Below are positions 12,860-25,614 of a stretch of 64,000 nucleotides of DNA, piece by piece. Below the pieces are notes generated by a model. That model made no database searches. It was not told the DNA's origin and saw only the letters and a program-made list of their open reading frames with translations. The stretch's first letter is position 1; every line of letters starts with the position of its first letter. The position numbers and the translations under genes were made by a program. Source of the stretch: Pseudoscleropodium purum (Eukaryota > Streptophyta > Bryopsida > Hypnales > Brachytheciaceae); NCBI GenBank assembly GCA_963969395.1, contig OZ017804.1:5394001-5458000 (forward strand), read 5' to 3'.

Positions 12860-14128
12860 TTAGTCACACTCAAAGTCACTAGACAAACCAACATGATAAG
12901 TTGTACTTCCCTCTTGCAAATCTCTAAGCCGTTTTCGACTAAATAATGACGAAGCTATTGCATCCCATCTCATATACATTTGATCACTAGTAGCATCATT
13001 TCTTGTGCACCACCCTAGAAGTTCATCATCTCTTGGGTGGTTGTAGAATTGCATTGATGTTAAATTAACACCACAAGTTTCATATAAGGTGCAATTGGCT
13101 GCAGCAATTGCTTGCTTCCTCAACCTAAAGCAAGATTGTGACATTCCTTGCAAGCTTTGTTGAAGCTTTGCTTGAGCCTTTATGACCCAGTCCTTGTTAA
13201 ACATGTCATTATGAATGATTGTCAAATTGTGTAGAATTAAACATGTAGTAATATGGGTTGGTACATACTAGAGTTGGATATCCTTTTGCTTCAATAAAAT
13301 CTTCCATCGTAGCTTCAATATTCCAAAAGCACGCTCAATGCACATATGCGAGCTTGATTGGATATAATTCTAAATTTCTTGAGTGCGAGTGAATCCATCC
13401 TTTGAGCCAATGTAAGGAGTGAACATCCAAAGCTTGCAACTATATGCAACATCTCTAAATAGAGCATAGGGATTAAGCTTTCCAGACAAGCAAAATTTCC
13501 CAAGTTGCGACTTGGTGAACAATTTAGAATCATGGATGCTCCCACACCAACCTATGTCATAATCCCAAAAGCAACAAGAATGATCTACTATACCCTGCAA
13601 CAACATTGAATAGAATCTTTTTCTATTAGAATAATCCGCAGCATGCTCCGAGGGTGAAATGATCGGAATATGACTTCCATCAATTGCACCAGCAATCCAT
13701 GAAATACCATGCAAGGATTGAAATTTTTAACTAATTTATCTCAACCTAACTAGTGATCAATGGCCATCTAATGTAAAGATTTCTACACTTTTTATTAAAG
13801 CATTACAGAAATCATGAAACAATTCCTTGAGCTGTAGTTTTTGCAACTCCATATTGACCTTCTAAAACACCCAAACATGTGCCAGATGCTAACGGTGAAA
13901 TTGCAATGGCCACCCTTGTCTCCACTGGAATTGTTGAACCACGTGAGGTATCTTCCTTTGCCACAAGCGGTGCAACTTGTTGACAAACATACATGAAGGT
14001 TTCTTTGTTCATGCACATCCTCTTTTTGAACATGCTCCTACTATAGGAACCTAATAAGTACCTATCAACAAAATCTTGTGGCCTAATAAATGAACAAATT
14101 CTTCTTGGTTATGATCCATTTCATCCAT
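12860..14128 (-). pseudogene. Harbinger (DDE_Tnp_4 type) transposase, frameshifted
   Basis: Cut-and-paste transposase. From 14128 the frame opens MDEMDHNQEEFVHLL, shifts near 14075, then reads DRYLLGSYSRSMFKKRMCMN and the N-terminal helix-turn-helix region (PVETRVAIAISPLASGT..GVAKTTAQGIV). A further break lies near 13812. The catalytic part follows: AIDGSHI with the first Asp (13714-13370), GSIHDSKLF with the second, then IERAFGILKLRWKILL with the Glu (about 13340-13290, in another frame). The C-terminus ends HVGLSSDFECD at 12860. At least three frame changes or in-frame stops separate these parts; one could be an intron. All three DDE residues are still present in fragments. Confidence 0.75.
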
Positions 14129-14698
14129 CTTGAAGCAAGAGATTTTGAAAAATGAGGACAACTAGGAGCTACAAATGACTACTAATTGCTATAGAATTTG
14201 TAGAGGAAGTAGTCTCGAATACAATGAACGAGGAAATCTGAAATGCTAGACTTACAAGAAGAAAAGAGCGTGACGACTCCATGAGTACAAACTACCAAAA
14301 AATTAGGAAGCAACTTTGAACTCTCAAAAAACAACTCAATGAAGAGATTTGATGAGAACATGGGAGTTGAAGGAAAAGCTCATAAAGGTGTCATAGGAAA
14401 GTGGAGCAAAAAGATTTTTAAGGAGTAGAGTCGGCCAGTAGGCTGCAACTGCGTCCAATTAACAAGCCGGCACGAACAACGGCCTCATGACGTGGAAGGC
14501 CTTTTCAAGGATGAAAGACCGGTGGAGGTGCCACTGTTTACTATTCCTTTGACCACTAATCTGAACCAAGCCTAAAGCTATTCTTTAGGCACATATTGTG
14601 TGAAAATTTAAAAAAAAAAAAAAAAAAAATTTCAATTGTATTGAGTTGTTCCAAAATGCTATGTTCTCAAAACAATATGTCCAGGGTTTTTCGGGTAA

Positions 14699-17600
14699 AT
14701 CTTGGCAAATGTGTTGGTGATTGCGTGTAGCTCTAGCGCTGTGGAACGAGCAATGACGTATGTGGGTGTAACTCAACCCCAACCACCGCCACCGCGAAAA
14801 CCTCGAGAGCCAACGATCAATATGAGTACTACTTATGAAGATCTCTTGGCTACAAGTAGATCGTTTGTGCAACCCATTCTTTTACCGATAAGCCTCTTGC
14901 TCATACAAATTCATTTGCCATTCATTAACTTATGTGTAAAATGGATATTGCTAGTAGAATTTGTTGTCAGTTAGGTCTATATAGCACCTGGAAGTGTCCA
15001 TTTTAGCATAGGAGCAAAGCCCATGAGTTCGGTTGATATTATTTGACATTATTTTGTTGGGTCTTGTTGGATACTTTACAAGGATTCCAAATCAAACTAT
15101 CTTGTAGTTCTTGAGCATCGTAGGAATAAATTATGAATCTTCACTTGTGGATTTTTGTTGTGTTGACAGTATGAAGTACATGTACACAAAAATGTTCAAA
15201 TAAACTTATTTGAGCATGATTTCTATTATCGGGTTATCTTAAATTTTGTTTAGATTTGTTGGCTAATCTTACGAGGGTTCCAAGACAAGTTTGAATGTAG
15301 TTTTGAACATTGTATGAAAAAGTATGAGTTTTTCGAAGTGCTAATTGTGTTTGTACTTGAATTGAACTTAGATTCTCAATTTGGGACTGTAGACATTTTA
15401 GGGTACATGTTTTGGATAAGGGATAGGTACCTGAGCTGAATCTGTGGTTCCTTTGCGATCTGTTGTTTTATAGGAAATGTTGGACTTTCTTCTTGATGTT
15501 TGGGAGCAGGAAGGCTTGTATGAACCAAAATAATCCCTGTTTGTATTATTGTTAGGATGGTGTTGTCTATCTGGAACATTCCATATTAATTCATTATGAC
15601 AAGTGCAATGGAAGAAATTTATAAAGAAATCCTATATAGACGCTGACGTGAACAAATACTATTGTATTGTGAATTGATTGGAGTAAAATTGGCTTTTTTA
15701 TCCTCATAAGCTTTTAAATGTTTCACTTGTTCAATGTACCGACCATAGTAAGATCGACTCTTTAGTAAGACGATTATTGCAAGTACATTTGGAGCTGATG
15801 AACCATAGACCCTCCAATTGGGAAATTTTATTTTCTTACTTTCTCAGTAGATTTGTTGAAGGGCTCCTCTAACCAGTATTTGCCAATTGTATTCCTGTCA
15901 ACGGATTAGATTCTTGCTACCATATTTCTGATGCTCAAATAAAGGCCTCTACAATACAATACTAACAAATGGAGCATTCCTTTCAAGATGGTCACTGAAA
16001 CAATGTACTATATGTACCAAGAATCTATTAAGTTACACTCCCTCTGTCCCACTAAAAACCTCTAAAAACCTTCCCTGTGAGGGATTAACTCCTCACTGCC
16101 CGAGGGGACCAAAAGTGTCCACAAGAAATTTGCTAGACACTCCTCATGTACCATGTAGGGAGGAAATTATGGCACTAAGTTAGCAATCCACTTTAGGACT
16201 TTGCTTGGGACATGTTTTCACCGTTCGCTAGGGTTTACCACATACAATTCGTGATTGTCAGCGGCGTGATTTATAAGAGGTCCAAAATCAGACATGGTGG
16301 TTCTTTTTGCCACATATGATCAAATTTGCAAATTTTGAATTCATAATTGCAATCAAAGCCTACAAATTAGGTAGGACAAGTCAAGAGTATATTCCAAATA
16401 CAATTCAAAATAGGAGGCTTTTTTACTTTTACCCCAAAATGCCCCAAAAGTATTATGTTGGGTACACTTTGTCGGCAAGATTTAATGTCTTGTGAATTGA
16501 TTTCAAAGGCCCTCCACTTTGAATTGTTCAGAAAAGAAAATAAACAAATTGAAATGTGAAAGGGACAATGGACAATATCCTCTTAGGAGTAATCGTGTGT
16601 TGTCATAGCAGCTACAAACCTATACAAATTCAAATTGAAAAAGTTCACAACTTCTTAGCTTTGTTGACTAGCCTAAACCATTGTCCGAATGGATAGGAAG
16701 TTGCAATGCTAGTGTGACTAGGTGACTGGAAAGTTGCAAACATTCTTCAATTGGTTGGGAAATTGTCATGCTAGATTTCTAAGGTAGTTTGCTCTAAAAG
16801 TACTCATGCTCTAAAAGCAATCATGACATAGAGGTACATTTTTCTTTCTTCAATGTATTAGTAGTGGACATTTCAAGAAGTGGACACTTTTGGTGACCAT
16901 TGTGTTTCAACTTCAAAAATTCGTAACTAAATCTGAGAAGGTCTAAAATAATATGAAACGACTTGGGTTAGATAAATTGCCAAATCCATTTTTCTAATGT
17001 TTTGCTACATTGAGATGGCAATCAGACTTGCGTTGAGTACACTCCAATTTTCTCTCTTTCACCAAATCAAGCACAGGGATTCCTTGTTTTTCAAAACTCT
17101 TGCTCCTAGGTAGAGTTTTGAGATTGCTTACTTAATGTGAGAACATTCGAAGACCTTTTTTATTTGCTCTGGGATTAGAACTGAGGTACGTTGTGTTTTG
17201 GATGATAGAAGAAGCTTAATCTTGGCAAATGTGTTGGTGATTGTGTGCAGCTCTAGCATTGTAGAACGAGCAATGACGTGTGTGGGTGGGGACTCAACCC
17301 CGACCACCGCCACCACGAGAACCTCGAGAGCCAACCATCAGTTGGAGTACCACTTATGAAGATCTCTTGGCTACAAGTAGACTGTTTGTGCAACCCATTC
17401 CTTTATTGGTAAGCCTCTTGCTCACACAGATTCATTTGCCATTCATTATGAGTAAAATGGATATTGCTGCTGGATTTTACTGTCAAGAAGGTCTGTATAG
17501 CACTTGGAAGTGCCCATTTCAGCATCGGGGCAAAGCTTGTGAGTTTGGTTCATATTATTTGATATTATTTCGCCGAATTTGTGGTTCCTTTGTGATCTGT

Positions 17601-18179
17601 TGTTGTTTTGCAAGAAATGGTGGACTTTCTTGTCGATGTTTGGGAGCAAGAGGGCTTGTACGAACGAAGATAATCCATGTTTGTGTTACTGTTAGGATGG
17701 TGTTGTTTGTCTGGAACATTCGATATTAATTCATTATGACAAGTGCAATGGAAGAATTTTAAAAACGAATCCTACATGGACACTGACGTGATCAAATACT
17801 AGTGTATTGTGAATTGCTTTGGGTAAATTAGTGGTTTCTTTATCCTCATAAGCATTTAATGTCTCTCTTGTTCAATTACCGTCCTCAACAAGATCAACTC
17901 TTTAGTTTAAAGACGATTAAAGCAAAGCACATACGGAGCTAATGAACCAAAGACACTTCAATTGGGGAATTTTATTTTCTTACTTTCTTCGCAGATTTGT
18001 CAAAGGGCTCCTCTACCAATATCGTCAATCATATTCACTTCAACGGATTAGATTCCTACTACTGTATTTTTTATGCTCAAATAAAGGCCTCTACTGTACA
18101 CTACTAACCAATGGAGCATTCCTTTCAGGATGGTCACTGAAACAATGTACTGTATGTATCAAGAATCTATTAAGTTATA
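14699..18179 (+). repeat. Two tandem units of an older repeat
   Basis: Unit 1 starts cttggcaaatgtgttggtg (14699) and unit 2 has the same text at 17219; both run through accaccgccacc and a shared stretch ending near the mariner-like end (16036, 18180). Unit 1 holds an extra ~340 bp (15060-15430). ORFs at 14702 and 17280 (PPPPRxPREPTI, STTYEDLLATSR) are parallel but not recognised and are interrupted differently. Unit 2 shows the empty site for the TTAA element. The copy B equivalent of unit 2 is 62558-63356. Confidence 0.6.
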
Positions 18180-18751
18180 CTCCCTTTGACCCACTAAAAT
18201 CTTCCACAAACCTTCCCCTTAAGGTTTTAGCTATATTTTTAATCTTTGTGCTATTGATACATGCATTCAAAAATCAGCAACACATCTCTTAGATCTGTGC
18301 AAAATCTTCAGCTTGGGTATTGTCATTCAAGCATCCAAAATCCAAATAGAAAGTGTCATATTTGAGCATCATTTGTAAATGGTGCCAGCTCATTATTCTT
18401 GATGATTTCGAGGTTGATGGCAACTATGGAATTTTAGAAATATTTGCTCCCGACTTGAATACCTACAACAAAAAAAACCATGGCCCCCTTCATGAACAAA
18501 TTTGATAGTGCCGAAGTGGTCACTGAATCCATCATCAATATGATTGTTTGGAGAAGCAACAAATACAACATGCCTCATATGGGCAAGGCCAAGCTTACTA
18601 TGAGAGGGATGCTTCGTAATCGCTTGCAACTTGCCCCATGCGGTCATTCAATATGGACAACACTTATGCAATGGTTGAAATAATAAATTATAACTTTTTA
18701 GTGGGACAAAAATTGTGCTTGATTTGGAAGGATTTAGTGGAATTGATGGAG
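18180..18751 (-). mobile_element. Tc1/mariner-like element with transposase remnant
   Basis: Ends CTCCCTTTGACCCACTAAAA and, inverted, CTCCATCAATTCCACTAAAT, flanked by TA on both sides, as in plant mariner/Stowaway elements. On the minus strand (18647-18393) a frame reads MRHVVFVASPNNHIDDGFSD and IKFVHEGGHGF, which recalls the plant mariner transposase stretch after the KVMFL motif. Too short and decayed to be active. The same left end lies at 16036 in the neighbouring tandem unit and at about 61380 in copy B. Confidence 0.5.
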
Positions 18752-19310
18752 TATATTAGAAAGTAGGTGGGTGGTAGTGTAATTTTTAAACATGACTCTT
18801 TACTAGTTGGATACTATGAAGAAATGTTGAATATTTCTGAGATTAAAATTTTCATTTTTTTTGGATAAAGTAGCCAAATAACTAGTTTTGATATATATAA
18901 TACTTAATATCATCCAAGTGTCATGCAAATATCATCCTAGTATGACATGAATATTGAAGAAATAATTGGCTACTTCTCCAAAATGATAAAAAAAATCATT
19001 GGTAGGTGTACTAATAGATAATCCTTTATAAATGGTTTTGTTTGGAATCCCTTACATGTGCTCTCCCAAAACTTTCTTCCAAAATTCTCAAGAAGTTCAT
19101 GCCTCTAAGATCGATTTTTTGTTTTATTTGTTTGTTATATTGAGATCTCTAAGACTATGCCGTTTTTTTTTCTTTTATCTATCTATCTATATTTACTGGG
19201 CAAAATAGGTTAGTAATTTTTCAAAAATTTAGGTACTTTTTCATTATTATTTTTTATCATGCTACTAGAAAGATATGTTACTATTGAGTTATTGTGAATA
19301 ACTACTTACA

Positions 19311-20222
19311 TTAACCCCTAAAGGACCATTGTCCCTTCGGGGAACAAATGGGATTTTGGGCAGGTACCTACAAGCTGAATTTTCTAAAACAATTTTGAAG
19401 ATAGAAAAATTTATTAGCTTCATGGGAATATCATTTTCTTTTCCAATCCATGCATGGGAACAAAAGTTATGCCCAAATAAGCTCAAAATAGGAGATAGGG
19501 GCAGCAAAAAAAAATTCAAAAATTTTCCTTTTCCTTTTTTATATTTTTCCACATAGATTATATTTTTGTGTACATGTGAAGATTTGATTCATTCCATTTG
19601 GATTTTTTATGAGAAAGTTATAGACAATCTTGTTTTTTGTGCAATTAGAGCATCTTTTTGAAAAAATAAGTTGTAGGATTCATTTCTGAATGCAATTCTT
19701 ACAATTTTTCAAAAAACAAGGTTTCACATGGTCAAACTTTTTTGCTAGAACAATCTCACCATTGGGATTACTGCATTTTAATTTCATTTCAGAGATATTA
19801 ATAATTTAAATTTTCCTTCTATCTCATACCTACTTCTACTTAACAATTTTTTAAAGAATAAAAATTAAGTTTCTTTTTAATATTCCGAATTTTTTTAAAC
19901 TCTCAACTCAATTTTACACCATAAAGATTTGAAGCTCAAAATGTTGTAGTGCAAAAAATTAAAGTTAAAAATGTTCAAAGTTAAAAAATCTAGTCCTCCA
20001 ATGTGTTGAAAATTTTGTTTTTTCCACTTTAGATGCAAATATCCTATAATTTGTGCAGTTAGAAATTCTGAAATTTTTTCCACCCATTTCATAATATTGA
20101 GGTGTAAGATCCTACAGTTAGATGTGGAAAAAATAAATTTTAAATTTTTTCACCTTTTGCCATAGAAATGGCAATTTTGAGTGTTTTGGTGCAAAAAAAG
20201 GCCTTGGTTCTTTAGGGGTTAA
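19311..20222. mobile_element. TTAA-flanked inverted-repeat element, reverse orientation
   Basis: The best preserved ends of the family: TTAACCCCTAAAGGACCA on the left and, inverted, TTAACCCCTAAAGAACCA on the right, one mismatch in 18. Internal sequence is homologous to the other members but inverted (aatcccaatggtgag on the minus strand). 904 bp between the TTAA pairs. Overlapping ORFs on both strands near 19330-19556 are chance. Confidence 0.75.
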
Positions 20223-23200
20223 TTCCTATAGTCTTAAGGTCTTTTTTTCATAAAAGTCACAAAAAATTGCCGTAAAGAGGGAAAAATATTTATTAATTTC
20301 TTTTTGCATATACACATATAGAATCTCTCACTAAACTAAGCCTTTTTAATAAATTTCCAAAAACTGCCATAAAGAGGAATAAGATAAAAAAAAATTTGCA
20401 TATATAACCATAGAAACTTTCATACCAGAGGGTATAGTGGAATCACTAAGTGAATTAATTTTTTTCGTTGAGAAAATCCCTAATCCTGCTAATAACAAGT
20501 AGGACCAAATAATTCTACCAAAGTTACTACAGAAGTGAATCAACAAACCCTAAAGTTACTTGACATTCTCCTTTAAATTTACATACTAGAGTGCCAACGT
20601 GAATATGGTCTCCACCGGATAAACGTTATGCTTTAGCTAATACACAAAAATACTCACCAAAGTTGAAAAAAGTCAAAGTTAAGTCTTATTTTTATAATGT
20701 CTATATCTAAGGTTGTCAAAAGTGGTGCATGGTTGGATAATATACCAATTCGGCCCATTCTTCCTAGCAAGAATTATTTCAGCCCATGGTTTATCCATTA
20801 GAAATGAAATAAAACTAAATAAAGTTTTATTATCATATAAAAAATAATTGAATAATAAAAAATTTAATTTAATTTCTATTAGTTGACAAAACCTCTTGTT
20901 TATGTCTAATAAGTTCCAATTCTTGGTACCATTGGAAAATTGGAAAGCCCTTGGCGAGGAAGGGTGTGGGGACTTCATTTCATGGCCTTGGGACTTATAG
21001 CATGAAAGTATTGAATTTTGAGTTATTTTTAAATTTAAAATATAAGAAAACTATTTTTACTTTTATTTTGACCATGGCAATGGTAGGAGGCACATTAGTA
21101 TATTAGTTAAATATATCCATCCATCCATCCCTTTAAGATAGGTTGTTTGTTTGTTTGTTTTGTTTGTTACATCAAAATATCCTATATTATGCATCTCTAG
21201 GTCATGTTCTTGGTACCATCAAAAAGCCCTTAGCAAAGAGGGATGCATAGACCTGATTTTGTGGCGTTTTGACTTTAGATGTGAAAGTAATATATTTTTG
21301 AATTATTTTTGGTTTAAATTTTTTTAGAAAATCACTTTTACTTTTCTTTTGACCATGGCAATGGCACAGGGCACACTAGTTATAACATGAATGCTCCAAA
21401 AGTAGGAAATGTATTCTCCAAAATAAATGAACTGTCAACCTACCAAGGTATTAAAGACCGACACTTAAACATGTGGCACTCCAAGGTAGGTGCGGTACTC
21501 CAAACGAAAAATAAAAATCCAATCCCAACATTTATTCTATTCCAAGAATGAGATTTGTTTTTGTATTGATTTGGTTGTCATTCTCTTTTTACACACTTCA
21601 AACTATTTTTTCTTGCAATTTATTTTATTAAATTAGTCCACATTTGTTAATATAAGGTGGAACTACCCATAATTGATAATTTAAACAATTCTAAATATGA
21701 TATGGAAGATTGCAAGACAAAGCAAATATTTCCTATGTGCAAAAATAGAAATGAGGGGAATTGTAGAAAAATTGGTAATTTTAGTGTTTAAAATCAATTT
21801 ATAATGAATTTTGGTAGGTAAAATGTGCTCTTGACCTATAGCCAATGTCTAGGGTCTTCCAATCTTGATCATTCAAGAACTATTTTTTCTCTCATTACTT
21901 CCTACTTTCTTGCCCACTACTTTGGAACATGTGTCAAGAACTTATTAGTCCAAACCTTGAAAAGGAGAAAAAACAACATTCCAAGCTTCGGTTGGAAATA
22001 TGTTCCAACCTTTGTTTGAAATAACTCAACCTTACAAGTTGGGTATGGGTCCCTAGTTAGGAATGGGTGGTCCTACCTTAGTTGAAGCTTGACTCACAAG
22101 TAATAAAAACCCTAGCATCCAAGAGCAAATCACATCCTTGATAATGTCATTTGGAAGATAAAAGTTGGATTTATCCCTAGGCATTGTGTCGAGACATAAG
22201 TCCCCCATATGTGATTTGCTATTCGATGCTAGGATTTTAAGTCCTTGATTGATAGAGTCATCCAAAATGTCATTCAAAAGTTATTAACATCTCAAATTTT
22301 GGTAGTGAAAAGAAGTATGTGGAGTACAATTTGAAATAATGTTATTTTCTTCCAACTTTCCTCTAATTTTTATCCATTTTCATCAAAATTTCATTTAAAT
22401 TTCATCCAAATATACACACTAATTACATTCAATTCATCAAAACATTTCTAAAATAGTACTAGGGTGTACAACATTCTAACTTTAAAAGTAGTTGAATTCA
22501 CTTTTGTAGTGATTTTAAATTTCTAAATTCTCAAATTAGCCATGACAATGAAATTTGTTTTACGATAAACAAAACACTAACAATGAAAGGCAAAAAATAA
22601 ATTGGTAACCAGATTGAACAAAAATAATCTAAGTGGAATTATTTTCACAACAAATAAGTGCCAATGAGAAATAGGGTGAAAAAATCTCAAGAAAATTCTC
22701 AAGCTACAATATACATTACATAATTGACTAATAAGACTTTGATTTCTCATATATGTATCAGAAAAATTGGTTATATATCTCATCTATATTTATATGAAGT
22801 ATTTCTCACAAAAATTGAAAGATGAAATAATACGTTTAGAAAGAACTATTAGTTCTTGGTTTTTGAAATTAATTAATAAGCATTATAATCTTGTGATTGG
22901 TTGGGGTTTTTTATTCAAAAACTTTCAATAGATCTACTTCAATAAGTTTGCTAAAATATCTAATGGTTCAATCTACAAATAAATAAAAACAAACACTCCC
23001 TTTCTCCCATGATGATCTTGTTGGCGTTAATTCTGTGTCCTAAAATAATGTTCTTCTTGTTTTTGTATTGTTGTGAATAGGTCAAATTTGACTTTGGATT
23101 GCTATCTAAGATCAATAAAATAATTCCAAGCACTAGTTCCTTCCATCCATAAAATAATTAATTGAAAAACAAATGAAATGAATGAAGGGATCAATCAATA

Positions 23201-24163
23201 CTATTTGTTCTTATTTTTTGCATCTCTTTGAGTATAGCCTGATTGAAAGAGATGAAGCCTTGGGAGGTGAAGTAAAGGTTCACACATGGTCTTGAGCCCA
23301 TACTAAATGCATATAAAATGATGAGATCCCACTCAACAATTAAATGCTTGATGGTGCTCTTTGAAATGCTCCAAAATTTCACTCTTCAATACTTCCAAAT
23401 TTCACTTTAAAAAGGGTTCCAAAACCCAAAGTTTCTAGGACACTGAGAATGCATCAAACAATACTTACATAATTACATTGCGAAGTGGGTCTTAAAAAAT
23501 AAAAATGTTATTTTAAGCCTTAATGTAAAATAAATTTTTCCAGCAAGAGGACCTTTTTAGGACGAAGGGAGTAAAATATTTGAACAATGTTTAGAAGGGA
23601 GCTTTTGAAGGGAGTTTTGGCCTACCAAAGTGAAGGGATTTGAGCAAATAAAAATGAAATTGGACTATTATTTATACAATAAAATTCAAAAAAATCATTT
23701 GTAGTTACTTTTCAAATCATTTTACAAGTATTTTCCCCTCAAAAAAATTCCTAAAAGACAATTTGAATTTTCAAAATTCAACCCATATTTAACTAATCAT
23801 GAATAAATAGAAAAATTAAGAGAAATTCATCTATATTTAATGACCCAAAACTAAGTCCAATAGGAATGTTAAAAACATTAAAACATGAAATTTGAAAAGA
23901 AAAAAATACAAAACATCCTTGAATGTAAGCAAAATCAAAGATATTTGTAGTGCATTTATAGAAAAGTATTAGTGGCTTACCAAGACGTTTAACAAATAGT
24001 GTGCTAGGTTTGCATAATGGATTTAGAAAAGATAAGAAAATAGCAAGATTATTACTGAAATTCCCACATTTACTTCAAGAAGTGACATTGTTAATGATAG
24101 TTTCAAATTTAATTGCATTAAACAGAGTATCGGTGGCCCGCCAACACAATTGCAGGCATTGAA
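20223..24163. other. AT-rich stretch without recognised gene
   Basis: Only short ORFs. CCAT (21118-21130) and GTTT (21144-21168) microsatellites, a possible mariner-like element (22993-23572), and at 21655-22080 a diverged copy of the sequence at 2450-2900 (ggtggaactacccataattgat; gttgggtatgggtccct). Confidence 0.5.
22993..23572. mobile_element. Possible Stowaway/mariner-like element
   Basis: Left ACTCCCTTTCTCCCATG, right (inverted) CTCCCTTCGTCCTAAAAAG followed by TA. The ends agree only over the first 7-12 bases and the left TA is not preserved, so the call is tentative. No ORF is recognised. Confidence 0.3.
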
Positions 24164-25501
24164 TTAACCCCTAAGGGTTTCCAATGTTTTTAGGTCCAAA
24201 ATTGCTTTGATGTACTCAAATCCAAAGCAAGGCTAAAATCTTCACCTTTCTTTCTTTATTAATTAATCCAACTATAGAATCTTGTAGTGATTTTGTTAGA
24301 GTACATCCTCTAGAAATTTCAAAATAAAAAACTTTACCAATTGTGGGATCTATTAAAAGAGAAATGAAGCCACAAGAAGATTGTTTTAGGGTCATTCTCC
24401 AAGTTGTGAAACAATGCATTATTGATCATTATAGATTAGAATATTAAATACTTCAAAAAAATATTTAAATTGAATTTTATTGAAATTATTAAAATCATAT
24501 TAAAACTATTAAAACTTATTTATAATTATATTATTTTTAATGTAAAGTTGATAAAATTTATTTAAGATTTAAAAAAATTATATTCAAATTGAAAATTTAT
24601 ATGAAAAAATGAAATAAATAATATCATTTGATGTGGCAATGTTCACATTATGTCAACAATCTCCAAGTACTCCAAATAGCTAATCACAATGGAAGGTCCG
24701 TTCTTGAAAACATGTAGGGAACTTGTGGCCTTCCCAAAGCTTGATTTTCTTTCTAATCTTGTCATTTAGATTTCAAAAAGAAGCATTTTCAGTTCTTTCC
24801 AAAATCCAAATGGTTGAATTTCATCTTTAAAAATTTTGACACAAAAATCTTTATATTCTACTACTTGTTACCTTCCATATTATATTGAAGACATAAGTGA
24901 AGAATATATATATAGAGAAAATTTCAACAAAACATATTTAATATTCATACTTGAAAAAATAGTAAGTAGAAAGAGGTAGAATATGATTTAAAATACTAAA
25001 TTGTTTAGAATTTAGATTTAAAATTGAAAAACTCCAATCCAAATAGTTGAAATGTTGCAATAAAAATCTACATCCAATGCTTTAATTTTTTCAAAAGTGT
25101 TTAACATTAAGTTAAATAAAGAATTTCAAAGTTTATTTCAAAGTAGAGATTCAAAAAGTGTCCACAAACTAAAACTCCTCATAGTTTTCATCTTGTTAAT
25201 CAAAATGGAATGATTCAAAGCTTTCTACATAAGTCTAAAAAACCAAGTTCAAATTATTATTTCTTAAAAATGTGATTTTTTCTAAGGTGTTGGAGTTGCT
25301 TGTTGAACAAGAAAAATTACATGTTATATTACAACTTTTTTACCATAAAGTCAAAAGTTTTGAAAATTGATGTACTTTAAAGCTACTCCTTGGGCTCATG
25401 TATGAAAATTTTAAAGGAAAAAAGTAAAGTTCTTGTTCATAGTAAACTACCCAAAATCACTATATTATTAAAAAAATGCAGTTTAGTCCTTTCGGGATTA
25501 G
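24164..25501. mobile_element. TTAA-flanked inverted-repeat element, longer member
   Basis: Left TTAACCCCTAAGGG, right CCTTTCGGGATTAG. Internal 24955-25480 is homologous to 4750-5322 and 9610-10069. At 25375 it shows the uninterrupted version of the site where the Harbinger is inserted in the member at 9245. About 1.33 kb, non-coding. Confidence 0.6.
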
Positions 25502-25592
25502 AAATAGTCCATACCTAAAAATAAAAAATAGTCCAAGATGGAATGTAAAACAATCTAATAGAAGAATTAGACAACATAACAAACGAATGGTG

Positions 25593-25614
25593 AACCCTAA
25601 ACCCTAAAACCCTA
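25593..25614 (+). repeat. Short interstitial telomere-like repeat
   Basis: About three CCCTAAA-type units. Too short to suggest an old chromosome end; such motifs also act as telo-boxes. Confidence 0.5.

Larger units (their letters stand above)
10070..14572. mobile_element. PIF/Harbinger DNA transposon with two converging genes
   Basis: Ends GGCCTAGTTTAGACAAGAGG and, inverted, GGCTTGGTTCAGATTAGTGG form terminal inverted repeats. TAA flanks both sides (10067-10069 and 14573-14575), the Harbinger 3-bp target duplication. Inside are the two diagnostic genes: a Myb/SANT-like protein on plus and a DDE transposase on minus. Length 4503 bp. The related sequence at 25375 (gatgtactttaaagctactcc) is an empty version of the target, which confirms the boundaries. 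Both genes carry disabling changes. Confidence 0.9.
9245..14698. mobile_element. TTAA-flanked inverted-repeat element carrying the nested Harbinger
   Basis: Left junction agcTTAActttgatag, right junction ttcgggTAAAtcttggc. The unoccupied sequence is present at 17214-17225 as agcTTAAtcttggc, with homologous flanks on both sides, so the insertion duplicated TTAA. Without the Harbinger the element is about 0.94 kb, like its relatives at 4405 and 19315. Internal sequence (gaatgattcaaaac, caatcccaatggtt) matches those relatives. No ORF of its own is recognised. The copy B counterpart starts at TTAA 57484-57487. Confidence 0.7.
1..18004 (+). repeat. Large duplicated block, copy A
   Basis: Base 1 matches 45991, and colinear similarity continues to 18004/63356 with small indels; stretches compared by eye are roughly 95% alike. 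Copy A lacks the 1.8-kb LTR of copy B and about 450 bp equivalent to 47960-48420, but keeps about 2.8 kb (12886-15713) missing from copy B. The left boundary lies before the window. No intact gene is recognised inside it. Confidence 0.9.

Noticed and set aside
16036..16500. A second complete mariner element in tandem unit 1
   Set aside because: The left end (ACTCCCTCTGTCCCACTAAA) is clear but no matching right end was found.
4401..25501. Calling the TTAA-flanked family piggyBac outright
   Set aside because: No piggyBac transposase is present in the window and several ends have imperfect TTAA, so only the signature is reported.
25593..25614. Telomere or former chromosome end
   Set aside because: Only about three units; such short runs are common in plant DNA.
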